Part shown: one piece after another, positions 7,990-16,924 of the stretch
Layout: every line of letters begins with the position of its first letter
How positions within the stretch are numbered: the first letter of the stretch is position 1
Origin: GCA-002726655 sp046582185
Lineage (GTDB): Bacteria > Pseudomonadota > Gammaproteobacteria > Pseudomonadales > Azotimanducaceae
NCBI GenBank assembly: GCA_046582185.1
Contig: JAYGEX010000012.1
Location: forward strand, 1-64,000
DNA: 64,000 bases
Reading direction: 5' to 3'
The notes under the pieces: generated by a model
Databases searched by the model: none
Told to the model about the DNA's origin: nothing
What the model saw: the letters and a program-made list of their open reading frames with translations, nothing else
Program-made: the position numbers and the translations under genes

Positions 7990-9639
7990 ATGAGCACTAG
8001 AACCGGGGCAGAGATAGTCGCTGAAACATTAAAAAAAGCAGGTGTTCGCCAGGTGTTCGGTATCGTCAGTATTCATAACATGCCGATTGTAGACGCCATT
8101 GGCCGTCTTGATGGCATTGAGATGGTCACCGTTAGAAATGAGCAAAGTGCGACGCATATGGCAGATGGTTATGCACGCGCAAGCGGTGGGCTTGGTGTCT
8201 CACTGGGAAGTACCGGGCCAGGTACGACCAATACAGTAACCGGTATTTATGAGTCTGCTTATGCGTCATCACGGGTTTTGGTTGTTACTGGTCAGGCTGA
8301 AACTACTTTCTACGGAAAAGGTAAAGGTTATGTGCATGAAGCCGAGAACCAGAAAGCTATGCTGGAGACCGTCGCTAGAAAGGTAGCGTCACCCAAATAC
8401 GTTGCTGAGCTGGAAAGCCAGCTGATCTCCGTAATTGAGGATATCTGCAGTGCACGTCCGCAACCCGGCGCGATTGAGATACCAATTGACCTGCAATACG
8501 CATCTATTGATACACCGGCGCTTGAATTAACAAAGCCGCAAGCCATTAGTGCAGATCCGGAAGCGGTAAGTCAGGCGATAGAGGTGATAAAAAATGCTCG
8601 CCGCCGCGTGATTCTTGCTGGTGGTGGTATCGCAATATCAGGCGCTTCTGAGGCCCTGCGCAAGTTTGCTGAACAAATTGACGCCCCGATCATCACAACG
8701 TCGAACGGAAAAGGCGCAATCAGGGACGATCATCCTCTGCATCTCGGGCCGGTGCTGATGACGGCGGAAGTACTGGCTGCCTTAAAGGATGCCGATTTAC
8801 TGATTGCAGTCGGCACCAGATTCCAGGCTGGCGTCGGCGGCAGACAGATCGAAGTGCCGCTGCCGCCGATAGTGCACATCGATGTCGATCCGCGAAACAT
8901 TAATTTAAATTACAAGGCAAAAATAGGCGTCGTTGGCGACGCAAAATCAACTCTGGAAAGTTTAACGGCGGCAGCGCTGGAAACCGGTGACGCGCAATAC
9001 CGGGAAGAGCTTCAAACTGCAGCCACAACCGCTAAAGCCAAGACGATTGATCGCATAGGGCCGGATCACACAACTTTGCTTGATTCGATGACGAAGTATA
9101 TGGATCGGGATGCATACTTTGTCCGTGACAATACGATTGCGGGGTACTACTGGGGAAATGCACTACTGCCGATTTTTAAGCCCGGCGGTTATATTTTCCC
9201 AACATCGGGTGCCATTGGCCCGGGATTGACATTAGGGATGGGCGTTGCAGTGGCAACTGGTGTTAAGACAATCATCATGCACGGCGATGGTGGCTTTATG
9301 TATCACGTAGGTGAGCTTGCGACCGCAGCCCAGTACCAGATGCCGATTATCGTCGTCGTCTTTAACGATGGAGGTTATGGAGTGTTGCGTGGGTTACAGC
9401 ATCGGCAGTTCGAAGGCCGGATAAATGAGACTGAACTCTTTACGCCAGATTTTGTGAAACTGGCCGAAAGCATGGGCGTTAAAGGGTTATACGCAGATAA
9501 TGCGGATGAATTCGATGCGCGTCTGGCGGAGGCAATGGATGCGGACGGTCCGGTGCTGATCGAGATTAATGTGCTCAATATGGTGCCAATGCAGGGTATC
9601 GTGCCGTCGCCGGATTCGAAAATCAAAGAGCCTGCGTAG
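7990..9639 (+). CDS. Thiamine-pyrophosphate enzyme, acetolactate synthase-like
   Basis: This is a full-length (549 aa) TPP-dependent decarboxylase/ligase with the three usual domains. The N-terminal pyrimidine-binding part has the cofactor-activating glutamate in V-R-N-E-Q-S-A-T-H-M-A-D-G-Y-A-R. The central domain binds nucleotide-like groups, and the C-terminal pyrophosphate-binding part has H-G-D-G-G-F and, after about 25 residues, F-N-D-G-G-Y-G. No small regulatory (ACT) subunit gene is adjacent, which argues for a catabolic lyase or carboligase rather than a biosynthetic acetolactate synthase. Oxalyl-CoA decarboxylase and 2-hydroxyacyl-CoA lyase share this layout. AAGGGGAGAAT precedes the ATG. 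Confidence 0.85.
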   Translation: MSTRTGAEIVAETLKKAGVRQVFGIVSIHNMPIVDAIGRLDGIEMVTVRNEQSATHMADGYARASGGLGVSLGSTGPGTTNTVTGIYESAYASSRVLVVTGQAETTFYGKGKGYVHEAENQKAMLETVARKVASPKYVAELESQLISVIEDICSARPQPGAIEIPIDLQYASIDTPALELTKPQAISADPEAVSQAIEVIKNARRRVILAGGGIAISGASEALRKFAEQIDAPIITTSNGKGAIRDDHPLHLGPVLMTAEVLAALKDADLLIAVGTRFQAGVGGRQIEVPLPPIVHIDVDPRNINLNYKAKIGVVGDAKSTLESLTAAALETGDAQYREELQTAATTAKAKTIDRIGPDHTTLLDSMTKYMDRDAYFVRDNTIAGYYWGNALLPIFKPGGYIFPTSGAIGPGLTLGMGVAVATGVKTIIMHGDGGFMYHVGELATAAQYQMPIIVVVFNDGGYGVLRGLQHRQFEGRINETELFTPDFVKLAESMGVKGLYADNADEFDARLAEAMDADGPVLIEINVLNMVPMQGIVPSPDSKIKEPA

Positions 9640-9855
9640 CTTGTTGTGTTTGATTGGTATCGCCAGATCAGGGCAAGACATAACTGAACACATGGCACAG
9701 CCATAAGCGGGAGCAAGGGTCACAGCAAACGGTTGACAGGGCGGCGCTAATAAATGGATTATCCACGCTGATAGTAAATTTAACGAAACGGCTGGCACAT
9801 TCGCTGGCTCTGGGTTAATTAAACTGACCCACTAATGTCAAAAAGGAGAATAACA

Positions 9856-11103
9856 ATGCCGGATCTGGCTGATGACCTGAATAACCTGGTGATGTCAAAA
9901 GAGGTGCAACCGCTATTTGACGCAGTAAAAAAACATATTGATGAAAATGTCGCGCCCATCGTTGAAGAGTTTTATTCCCTTGAGGACGGCAAAGAAGACC
10001 GCTGGTCCTGGCACCCACGACAGCTTGAATTGCTGGACGGAGCGAAACAGAAAGCGAAAGATTCCGGCTTGTGGAACTTCTTCCTGCCAAACGCAGAAAC
10101 GGGTGAAGGTTTAAAGAATCTGGATTACGCCTACATCGCGAATGAGCTCGGTCGTTATCCACTGTCTTCCGAGACACTCAATTGTAGTGCGCCAGATACA
10201 GGGAATATGGAAGTACTTGAGCGAGTCGGTACGCCTGAGCAAAAGGAAAAGTGGCTGAAACCGTTGTTGAACGGTGAAATCCGTTCAGCCTTTGCAATGA
10301 CAGAGCCTGACATGGCTTCGTCCGATGCGAAAAACATTAGCACCCGCGCAGAGCTCGATGGTGATGAGTGGGTAATCAATGGCGAGAAATACTATATCTC
10401 CGGTGCCGGTGATCCACGCTGTAAGATTATGATCACGATGGTTAAAACCAGCCCGGATGCTGCTCCCAGTCGTCAGCAGTCACAAATTCTTGTGCCCATT
10501 GACACGCCGGGAGTTGATATTTTAGGGCCAATGCATGTATTCGGTGCGGATGATGCGCCTCATGGTCATATGCATATCAAATTTACCGATGTTCGTGTGC
10601 CAAAAGATAATATCCTTTTAGGCGAAGGCCGTGGTTTTGAGATTTCCCAGATACGTTTGGGACCTGGCCGAATCCACCACTGTATGCGTTCTATCGGACA
10701 AGCAGAACGTGCATTGGAACTGATGATCAAACGTGCAGCTACGCGCATAGCGTTTGGTAAGCCAATTATTCGACTGGGTAAGAATGTTGAAATAGTTGCA
10801 CGAGCACGGATCGATATCGACGCCATGCGTTTGATGGTTCTGCGCGCAGCGAAAGCGATGGACGTCCTGGGCAATAAAGAAGCCCGCGTCTATGTCAGTG
10901 CTGTTAAAGCAATGGTTCCTGAGAGAGTCTGTAAGATTATCGACGAGGCTATCCAGATGCATGGTGCCACGGGTGTATCTAAATGGACCCCACTTGCCGC
11001 CATGTACACAGGTCAGCGTACCTTGCGATTAGCAGATGGCCCTGATGAAGTTCATCATATGGTGGTAGGTCGTGCAGAAATTCAGAAGTACGATTTGTGG
11101 TAG
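9856..11103 (+). CDS. Acyl-CoA dehydrogenase, ACAD10/11-like
   Basis: This flavin-dependent dehydrogenase (415 aa) introduces an alpha,beta double bond in an acyl-CoA. It shows the FAD/substrate motif A-F-A-M-T-E-P-D-M-A-S-S-D, the central beta domain, and a C-terminal helical domain ending in a K-Y-D-L-W tail. At the place of the catalytic glutamate of short/medium-chain enzymes (E-G-T) this protein has L-A-D-G-P-D-E-V-H. This puts an Asp in that position, as in the ACAD10/11 branch, some of whose members handle 4-hydroxyacyl-CoAs. I chose the ATG after AAAAGGAGAATAACA over an upstream start seven codons earlier. A rho-independent terminator follows. Confidence 0.9.
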   Translation: MPDLADDLNNLVMSKEVQPLFDAVKKHIDENVAPIVEEFYSLEDGKEDRWSWHPRQLELLDGAKQKAKDSGLWNFFLPNAETGEGLKNLDYAYIANELGRYPLSSETLNCSAPDTGNMEVLERVGTPEQKEKWLKPLLNGEIRSAFAMTEPDMASSDAKNISTRAELDGDEWVINGEKYYISGAGDPRCKIMITMVKTSPDAAPSRQQSQILVPIDTPGVDILGPMHVFGADDAPHGHMHIKFTDVRVPKDNILLGEGRGFEISQIRLGPGRIHHCMRSIGQAERALELMIKRAATRIAFGKPIIRLGKNVEIVARARIDIDAMRLMVLRAAKAMDVLGNKEARVYVSAVKAMVPERVCKIIDEAIQMHGATGVSKWTPLAAMYTGQRTLRLADGPDEVHHMVVGRAEIQKYDLW

Positions 11104-11142
11104 ATCAATAGAAATCTGAATATCAGATAGGTAAAGAAAAAG

Positions 11143-11170
11143 AAAAGGGGATCAATTGATCCCCTTTTTT
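11143..11170 (+). terminator. Rho-independent terminator after the acyl-CoA dehydrogenase
   Basis: A perfect 26-base palindrome (centre ATCAATTGAT, flanked by GGGG/CCCC and A/T runs) is followed by six T residues. It stands 40 bases after the stop of the acyl-CoA dehydrogenase. Because both flanks are A/T rich it could also stop the convergent minus-strand transcript. Confidence 0.9.
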
Positions 11171-11204
11171 GTCATTTCTGCGCCTATGGTTCGCTTCTGA
11201 AGTG

Positions 11205-11256
11205 TTGGGCTTGGAGTAAAGTGCCAGAGTAGGCTGGCACTTTACTCCAAGCCCAA
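11205..11256. repeat. REP-like hairpin 2 (perfect 23-bp arms)
   Basis: Perfect 23-base inverted arms (11205-11227 and 11234-11256) surround a 6-base loop. Its core AGTAAAGTGCCAGAGTA is identical to the left arm of the hairpin at 4037. It too sits between the ends of two convergent genes, next to a separate terminator. Confidence 0.8.
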
Positions 11257-11266
11257 AATTCCTTCC

Positions 11267-12238
11267 CTAATCTAACTGGGCAGCCCTGATCCAGGTCGCG
11301 CAAGCGACGGAATTTTCCCAGATCGAGTATTTATGGCCTCCGCCATAATCGGGAAAGGGGATAAATTCAGTCGATATCGTACTGGTACCGTCCAGCTGGC
11401 TTTGTGATTCCAGCAGATTTCGTATCACCTGCTTCCAGGGTTCCAGGCGTTCTTCACGCCAAACGGCTTCTACATACTGACCAGGTTCAGGCTCAATAAA
11501 CGGATACTGGACACCTCTGCCAGGGCGTCCCTTATGATCTTCCTGAAAGGTATTTCTTGGGTTCTTAGGCACTGAAGCACGGGCATGTGTATGGCGTACA
11601 AATCCACGATCGATCCATTCCTGACAAATGTTCCCGGCGAGGGCAGGATCTAGAATGAGCTCCCCGGCGGCAAGCGCATCGGCGAGACCGAACATTTTAA
11701 GTTCTGGCTCGTTATCTATCTTAAAGATCACATGGGAATGATCCAGTGTCATTTTGAAAGGCACACCATGCTTTTCAACCAGGTCTGCCACCTGGCTGAC
11801 TCGCCTGAAATCCTCTGACCACATATTGATGTGCACCTCAAAGGTGGGCGTGCAACCAGCCTGCTCACCCCATTCAGCCGATTGCAGATATATCGCCATC
11901 ACTTCTTCGTTAGTGACTTCATGGCCATCGTGATGACGCCAGAATATCTGGGTATTATGTACTTTCGAGCCAAGCCGACCGCCAAGTGCCAGGTTCGATT
12001 TGAGCAACTGCTCGTCCTTGCCTAACTGGTAGAACCAACCTCCGGCAAGAATTGGCACCTGGTACTTTTCACTCATGGCCAGGTACTCATCTTCCTGGTC
12101 TTCGGGTGGGGTCTTGTCATAATAATCATACACCCCTGATTCTTTAACCATCCTGAACCTGGTCTCAAGGTCAAACGGTTCATCTGTATCCGTATGCATG
12201 ATGCTGGCTTCAGTAATGCCTAGCTTTAGTTCGCTCAT
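11267..12238 (-). CDS. Xylose isomerase-like TIM-barrel protein (sugar phosphate isomerase/epimerase family)
   Basis: This cytoplasmic protein of 323 residues has the AP-endonuclease-2/xylose-isomerase TIM-barrel look. It begins with the strand L-K-L-G-I-T-E-A, followed by F-E-V-H-I-N-M, K-M-T-L-D-H-S-H-V and H-T-H-A-R. These supply the Glu/His/Asp residues that bind a divalent metal in this fold. Members isomerise or epimerise sugars and keto-inositols; the substrate here is not readable. GGAGAGACAC precedes the ATG. It follows the carboxyltransferase gene on the same strand after a gap of about 210 bases containing a 35-bp duplication. Confidence 0.7.
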   Translation of the reverse strand: MSELKLGITEASIMHTDTDEPFDLETRFRMVKESGVYDYYDKTPPEDQEDEYLAMSEKYQVPILAGGWFYQLGKDEQLLKSNLALGGRLGSKVHNTQIFWRHHDGHEVTNEEVMAIYLQSAEWGEQAGCTPTFEVHINMWSEDFRRVSQVADLVEKHGVPFKMTLDHSHVIFKIDNEPELKMFGLADALAAGELILDPALAGNICQEWIDRGFVRHTHARASVPKNPRNTFQEDHKGRPGRGVQYPFIEPEPGQYVEAVWREERLEPWKQVIRNLLESQSQLDGTSTISTEFIPFPDYGGGHKYSIWENSVACATWIRAAQLD

Positions 12239-12282
12239 GTGTCTCTCCTATTTCGTTACTCCAAGGCAAGCAATAACCGATG

Positions 12283-12352
12283 CCGGAAGTACAGGACAGC
12301 CAGCATCCATCCAATACCCGGAAGTACAGGACAGCCAGCATCCATCCAATAC
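12283..12352. repeat. Exact tandem duplication of a 35-bp unit
   Basis: Two identical 35-base copies stand head to tail (12283-12317 and 12318-12352), each starting CCGGAAGTACAGGACAGCC. They lie in the leader between the carboxyltransferase gene and the TIM-barrel gene. Exact identity points to a recent slippage or duplication event. Confidence 0.9.
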
Positions 12353-12451
12353 CCACAAAGGAAACGGTCATACGTTTACAGTGTTTTGGGGTGAACGCTG
12401 GGTGTCCTAATTCACCCAGCCACTCATAGCCAACAGGAACTGTACAGCGCC

Positions 12452-14008
12452 CTAAATTGGTAAATAGCGTCCGGCTGTCATGCCCCGTTGGGTATCTAAT
12501 ACGCGTTGTGCGTCTTCAACAAATTCACATAGGTATTGCCGCGTCTCACGGGGATCAATGATATCTTGTCCCGTCGCTTCTGCTGTTCTAAACGGCGACG
12601 CCAATGCCTGTAAACGGGCTTCAATTTCCTGAAGTTTCTCTTCTGGATTGTCGGCGGTATCTATTTCTCGTCGGTATGCTGCCGCCACGCCGCCAGCTAT
12701 GTGCATTGATCCCCAATTGGCGGAAGGCCAGGCAATTCGCCTGAACATGCCACTGGGTCGATGCTGGCATTGACCTGCCACGCCATAGACGCGACTCATC
12801 ACAACCGTTGCCCAGGGCATCTGGCTTTCACAAGTCATTGCGACGAGCGCGGCACCTGCACGTTCGATACCTTGTTTCTCTGACTCCAGTCCAACCATGA
12901 ACCCGGGTTCATCCGCCAGAGATATAATCGGCAGATGAAACGTATCGCATAATTGGAGCAAGCGCATTACCTTCTTCCCGGCGGCGACATCGGTAGATCC
13001 ACCCCTGTGTCGTGAATTGTTTGCCATTAAGCCAACGGGGTAACCGTTGATTCTCGCAAGCCCGGTCACTCGAGCACGACCGAATAATGGGGCAATTTCA
13101 AAGAAAGATGATTTATCAACGATTGCGTCGATGATCTTGTGGACCTTGTAAGTCTTACGACGATCTTTAGGAATAGCGGTGAGTAAGGACTCATCCGCTC
13201 GCTTGGGGTCATCGCCGGTTTCAATTCTCGGTGGTGCTTCCCAGACATTTGCGGGTAGATAACTTAGAAACTGACGAATCTGGCGAAAGGCGTCTTCTTC
13301 ATCCTGTGCAAGATTATCGATGACGCCGCTTACCCTCGTATGAATACGATCACCCCCCAGCTCTTCCTTCGTAATGTCATAACCCAGGGATGCTTTTACA
13401 ACGGGCGGCCCGCCGGGAAACAATTGGCTGGTATCTTTAACCATCAAGTTGAAATGTGCCAGGCAAGCGTTAATGGCGGGTAAACCTGCAACAGAACCCA
13501 TAACTGCCGACACCACAGGTACACGACTTAAAAGTTGGACATCAATAGCCGACCAAATGTTTCCATCCGGCAGATACGTCCTACCCATGTCTTCAAAAGA
13601 GCGCACACTGCCGCCGGATGCGTCCAACAACCTGACAAAGGGTAGTCGCCACTCCAAAGCGCGCCTGTTTGAAGCGAGCTCCATGCCCAGGCCACCGCCT
13701 GCGCCTCCTGATCCTCCACGGACGGTAAAGTCACCAGCAGTCAATACCACCTTTCGGCCATCTAACTTACAAAACCCCTCCACCGACCCTTTTGGTGTAA
13801 AGGATTCCAGCTCGTTCCCCTTATACCGCGCGTTGCCAATTAGGCCCATAAACTCGCTAAATGATTCGGCGTCAACCAGTTTATCGATGCGCTCTCGAAC
13901 GGTTAATTTGCCACGCTTGTGTTGCCTTTCTATTCCTTCTGGGCCACCCATTTTTAATGCGAGTGATTTTCTTAGCTCGATCTCACTTACTTCGTCTTTC
14001 CAGCTCAT
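12452..14008 (-). CDS. Acyl-CoA carboxylase, carboxyltransferase subunit
   Basis: This 518-residue protein has the two-domain crotonase-fold carboxyltransferase layout of propionyl-/methylcrotonyl-CoA carboxylase beta subunits. The N-terminus R-x-R-G-K-L-T-V-R-E-R-I-D-K-L is typical. G-S-V-A-G-L-P-A and the oxyanion-type glycine pairs lie in the first half, and D-E-P-G-F-M-V-G and G-V-A-G in the second. It would move CO2 from biotin to an acyl-CoA. No biotin carboxylase, biotin carrier or crotonase gene is adjacent, so the partner subunit must be elsewhere or the protein acts as a decarboxylase-like orphan. It is 45 bases downstream of the aldo/keto reductase on the same strand. Confidence 0.85.
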   Translation of the reverse strand: MSWKDEVSEIELRKSLALKMGGPEGIERQHKRGKLTVRERIDKLVDAESFSEFMGLIGNARYKGNELESFTPKGSVEGFCKLDGRKVVLTAGDFTVRGGSGGAGGGLGMELASNRRALEWRLPFVRLLDASGGSVRSFEDMGRTYLPDGNIWSAIDVQLLSRVPVVSAVMGSVAGLPAINACLAHFNLMVKDTSQLFPGGPPVVKASLGYDITKEELGGDRIHTRVSGVIDNLAQDEEDAFRQIRQFLSYLPANVWEAPPRIETGDDPKRADESLLTAIPKDRRKTYKVHKIIDAIVDKSSFFEIAPLFGRARVTGLARINGYPVGLMANNSRHRGGSTDVAAGKKVMRLLQLCDTFHLPIISLADEPGFMVGLESEKQGIERAGAALVAMTCESQMPWATVVMSRVYGVAGQCQHRPSGMFRRIAWPSANWGSMHIAGGVAAAYRREIDTADNPEEKLQEIEARLQALASPFRTAEATGQDIIDPRETRQYLCEFVEDAQRVLDTQRGMTAGRYLPI

Positions 14009-14053
14009 CGTGTTGTTAATGCCTTTTCTCTGTCTGGTTTTTTTACGGCGCGG

Positions 14054-15091
14054 CTACTGTGGTACGGTCGGGCCACCTGTGGCCCATTCCCTATGGTTCT
14101 CGATACGTGTTGATCGGCCCTCAGCCTGACCCGCCAGGATATCGTGCGGGAACCCCGACGATATTGCACTTACTGCATTCAAACGCGACATTTGTTCATC
14201 AGATAATTCAAGGTCCAGGCAACCCAGATTTTCTTCCCACTGCTCAACTGTTCTGGCACCTACTAACGGAATGATATTGGCCGGCCCGTTTTGGAGCCAA
14301 GCGATAGATACTTGAGTGGCTGTCGCGCCAATTTCCTCTGCGACGGAGATGACTTCTTCCGTAATCAGGAGCGACCTCTCGTTGATCTGCCCTCGCGTGC
14401 TGGCACGACCTTTAGTGGCGGTATCCTTATTGTATTTTCCGGATAGAATACCAGAACCAAGAATACCCCAGGGGGTAACAGCAATATCCAGGGCGCGGGA
14501 CATAGGGAGTAACTCACGCTCTACTGTACGATCAATCAGACTGTAACGAATCTGCAATCCGACAAATTGAGACCAGCCACGTAGTTCAGCGATAGTGTTC
14601 GCCTTCGATACGACCCATGCAGGCGTATCTGAAATCCCCACGTACAGGACTTTACCCTGGCTCACCAGGTCATCCATGCCGCGCATGAGTTCATCTGTCG
14701 GCGTGAGAGGGTCCCATGCATGCGCCCAGTAGAGATCAATGTAATCTGTCTTTAGTCGCTTCAAACTGGCGTGCACAGAATCCATCATATTTTTTCGAGA
14801 ATTACCCGCCGCATTGATATCCCTTCCACGCATTGCGCCAGTGTATTTGGTCGCCAATACAATACGGTCGCGATCTCCCTGAATAAACTCGCCGAGAAAA
14901 GTTTCACTGGTGCCCCGGTTGTATACATTGGCGGTATCAATAAAGTTCCCACCGGCCGCACGAAAAGCATCATAGACCTTTCGACTTTCAACTTTGTCGA
15001 CGCCAATGCCAGTCTCCGTACCAAATGTCATTGCACCCAGTGCTAATTCCGAGACTTTTAAGCCACTCTTTCCTAGAATTTTGTATTTCAT
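14054..15091 (-). CDS. Aldo/keto reductase
   Basis: This is an NADPH-type oxidoreductase of 345 residues with an (alpha/beta)8 barrel. The catalytic tetrad is readable as D in F-I-D-T-A-N, Y in V-Y-N-R-G, K in L-A-T-K-Y-T and H in Y-W-A-H-A-W-D. The protein begins M-K-Y-K-I-L-G-K-S-G-L-K-V-S-E-L-A-L-G, as in the YajO/Tas branch. Its place upstream of an acyl-CoA carboxyltransferase suggests the same catabolic operon. The physiological substrate is not readable. Confidence 0.9.
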   Translation of the reverse strand: MKYKILGKSGLKVSELALGAMTFGTETGIGVDKVESRKVYDAFRAAGGNFIDTANVYNRGTSETFLGEFIQGDRDRIVLATKYTGAMRGRDINAAGNSRKNMMDSVHASLKRLKTDYIDLYWAHAWDPLTPTDELMRGMDDLVSQGKVLYVGISDTPAWVVSKANTIAELRGWSQFVGLQIRYSLIDRTVERELLPMSRALDIAVTPWGILGSGILSGKYNKDTATKGRASTRGQINERSLLITEEVISVAEEIGATATQVSIAWLQNGPANIIPLVGARTVEQWEENLGCLDLELSDEQMSRLNAVSAISSGFPHDILAGQAEGRSTRIENHREWATGGPTVPQ

Positions 15092-15290
15092 AGAGCCTTT
15101 CCTTGAAAACGGCCAATTTCACAACTATCCCAGAACTATATAGGAACTATGCCACATACTGTGCCAGTGATCTTACCTCGAACCAGTGGACAAGCAGCTG
15201 AGAATTGTACAATGATTCACATTCAGGGTCGCACCCTCGAAACCAATGGATTTGTTAAAGCATCGCATCCTTTCGATGGTACCGCGCTTT

Positions 15291-15324
15291 GAACTAATAC
15301 CGGTGGTTTCTATTTCCGGACAAG
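15291..15324. repeat. 34-bp dispersed repeat, related to unit A of the uraH-guaD repeats
   Basis: This stretch matches bases 50628-50661 at 28 of 34 positions, sharing the core GGTTTCTATTTC. In both places it lies in the leader upstream of a plus-strand catabolic gene. The rest of the 15092-15382 gap shows no gene and no clear promoter. Confidence 0.5.
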
Positions 15325-15382
15325 AAAGAGCAGAAATCCGCTATGCTTAAGCCCATCCTCAACAATTAGAAATAGGTACTTA

Positions 15383-16453
15383 ATGCCGTTTGCAACACTA
15401 ACCGAAATGGTTGATATGGCCAGAAAAAAACTCGACCAGAATAGTTGGGACTATCTTATGGGGGCGGCGGATACCGAATCTGCGCTGAATAGAAATCGCT
15501 ATGGGCTGGATTCATGGGTATTTCGGCCAAGGGTGCTTAACGATGTTCGAAATGTTAACTATGCAACCGAGCTGCTGGGCCATCCGCTGAAGATGCCGGT
15601 GATTCTCCCGCCCATCGGTTCGATACAGCTATTTGAGTCTGGCGGCGGTTCTTCTGTCGCCAAAGCTGCGCAGGATTACGGGACCTTGCAGGTACTAAGT
15701 TCGTCCTGTACGCCGGATTTCGAACAGGTTGCGAAAGATGTGCCGGGCGCAAGAGTTTATCAGTTGTACCTGATGGGTGATCAGGCGTGGATGGATGACA
15801 ATATTCAACGCGCTATTGATGCCGGTTATACAGGCTTTTGTCTGACGGTTGATACGCAGACTTATTCCCGGAGGGAGAGGGATATCCACAAAGGGTTTCA
15901 GCCACCAGGCGGTAGTCAGACAGGTTGGATGGGTGGTGATTATCAGGCAGGCATTACCACGGATACCATTGCTCATATCAAAGGGAAATTTGATATTCCA
16001 TTGTATATCAAGGGGGTGAATGTAGCCGAAGATGCAGACCGATGCGTTGAAGCCGGAGTGGATGTCGTTTGGGTTTCCAATCACGGCGGTCGTCAATTGG
16101 ATCATACCCGGGCGTGCATTGATGCCTTGCCCGAAGTCTCAGCAGCTGTTAATGGCAGAGTGCCAGTAATCGTTGATGGCGGTTTTATGCGCGGAGCAGA
16201 TGTGATGAAAGGTTTGTGTCTGGGCGCAGACATTATTGCAATGGGGCGTGTGCAGGGCCTGGCAATGGCTGCTGGAGGTCCTGAAGGCATGGTCAAAGCC
16301 TTAAAATTGATTGAGGTGGAGCTTAGACTTTCTATGACTTTAGCTGGTGTTAGGGATATTAAGGACCTTAATCCATCTTTGATGGAACGAGCGACAGCAT
16401 TAGGACAGCCCAATGTATTAAGTGCGTTCCCATTATTGGATACGCTGGCATGA
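15383..16453 (+). CDS. FMN-dependent alpha-hydroxy-acid oxidase/dehydrogenase
   Basis: This 356-residue protein belongs to the glycolate oxidase / L-lactate dehydrogenase (LldD) family, which oxidises L-2-hydroxyacids to 2-keto acids with FMN. The active-site signature S-N-H-G-G-R-Q-L-D starts near residue 232, with its base histidine. F-R-P-R-V-L-N-D-V near the N-terminus, the P-x-G-S-I-Q phosphate-loop region and D-G-G-F-M-R-G-A-D with the late F-M-N phosphate contacts are also present. No membrane segment is visible. The neighbouring SDRs and TPP enzyme could use the same hydroxy/keto acids. Confidence 0.9.
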   Translation: MPFATLTEMVDMARKKLDQNSWDYLMGAADTESALNRNRYGLDSWVFRPRVLNDVRNVNYATELLGHPLKMPVILPPIGSIQLFESGGGSSVAKAAQDYGTLQVLSSSCTPDFEQVAKDVPGARVYQLYLMGDQAWMDDNIQRAIDAGYTGFCLTVDTQTYSRRERDIHKGFQPPGGSQTGWMGGDYQAGITTDTIAHIKGKFDIPLYIKGVNVAEDADRCVEAGVDVVWVSNHGGRQLDHTRACIDALPEVSAAVNGRVPVIVDGGFMRGADVMKGLCLGADIIAMGRVQGLAMAAGGPEGMVKALKLIEVELRLSMTLAGVRDIKDLNPSLMERATALGQPNVLSAFPLLDTLA

Positions 16454-16523
16454 TCTTTAGGGTAACAACAAAGAGTCAGACAGCCGCGGCTGATCTAATC
16501 TCATAAGAAATTCTGGAAAGGGG

Positions 16524-16871
16524 CTAGCTCACATCAAGTTCAAAGTTGTAGATCCGGCAGGCGTTCTCTCGAAGGAAAAGTGGTAGGACATTATCTCGCA
16601 AGGCCAACGCCTCGACTTCCTTTCGGCCTCGCTTCCAGGCAATGGTTGGATATTCAGTACCAAACATCATTTTCTCTTTGCCCCGGGTATTGATGAAGTG
16701 GACAAAGTTCTCGGGCCAATATTTGGGTGCCACCGCGCAGCAGGACATAAAGACATTATCCCAGTGAGTTATGGTTGAAATGGCCTCTTCGGTCCAGAGT
16801 TGGCCGCAGTGGGTCATAATGATTCTCAGGTACTGGAAGTGAAACGCGACATCAGCATAATAGATGGGAGT
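16524..16871 (-). pseudogene. Amidohydrolase-2 family remnant (5' end lost)
   Basis: Only the C-terminal third of a TIM-barrel amidohydrolase (PF04909-like) survives. M-F-G-T-E-Y-P is the usual late Asp/Glu motif, followed by a terminal helix ending N-A-C-R-I-Y-N-F. Reading upstream of the only ATG (at 16817) the same frame continues with family-like sequence, I-Y-Y-A-D-V-A-F-H-F-Q-Y-L-R-I-I, until an in-frame TAG at 16872-16874 and further stops. The catalytic N-terminal half is absent. It is a decayed gene, not a small ORF. Confidence 0.7.
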
Positions 16872-16924
16872 CTACTGCTCGCTCTGTCATGATTTTTTAC
16901 TTCCCGTACCCCGACCAAAAACGC

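Noticed and set aside
13449..14129. 226-codon open frame on the plus strand
   Set aside because: It is antisense to the acyl-CoA carboxyltransferase, low in recognisable motifs and without a ribosome site.
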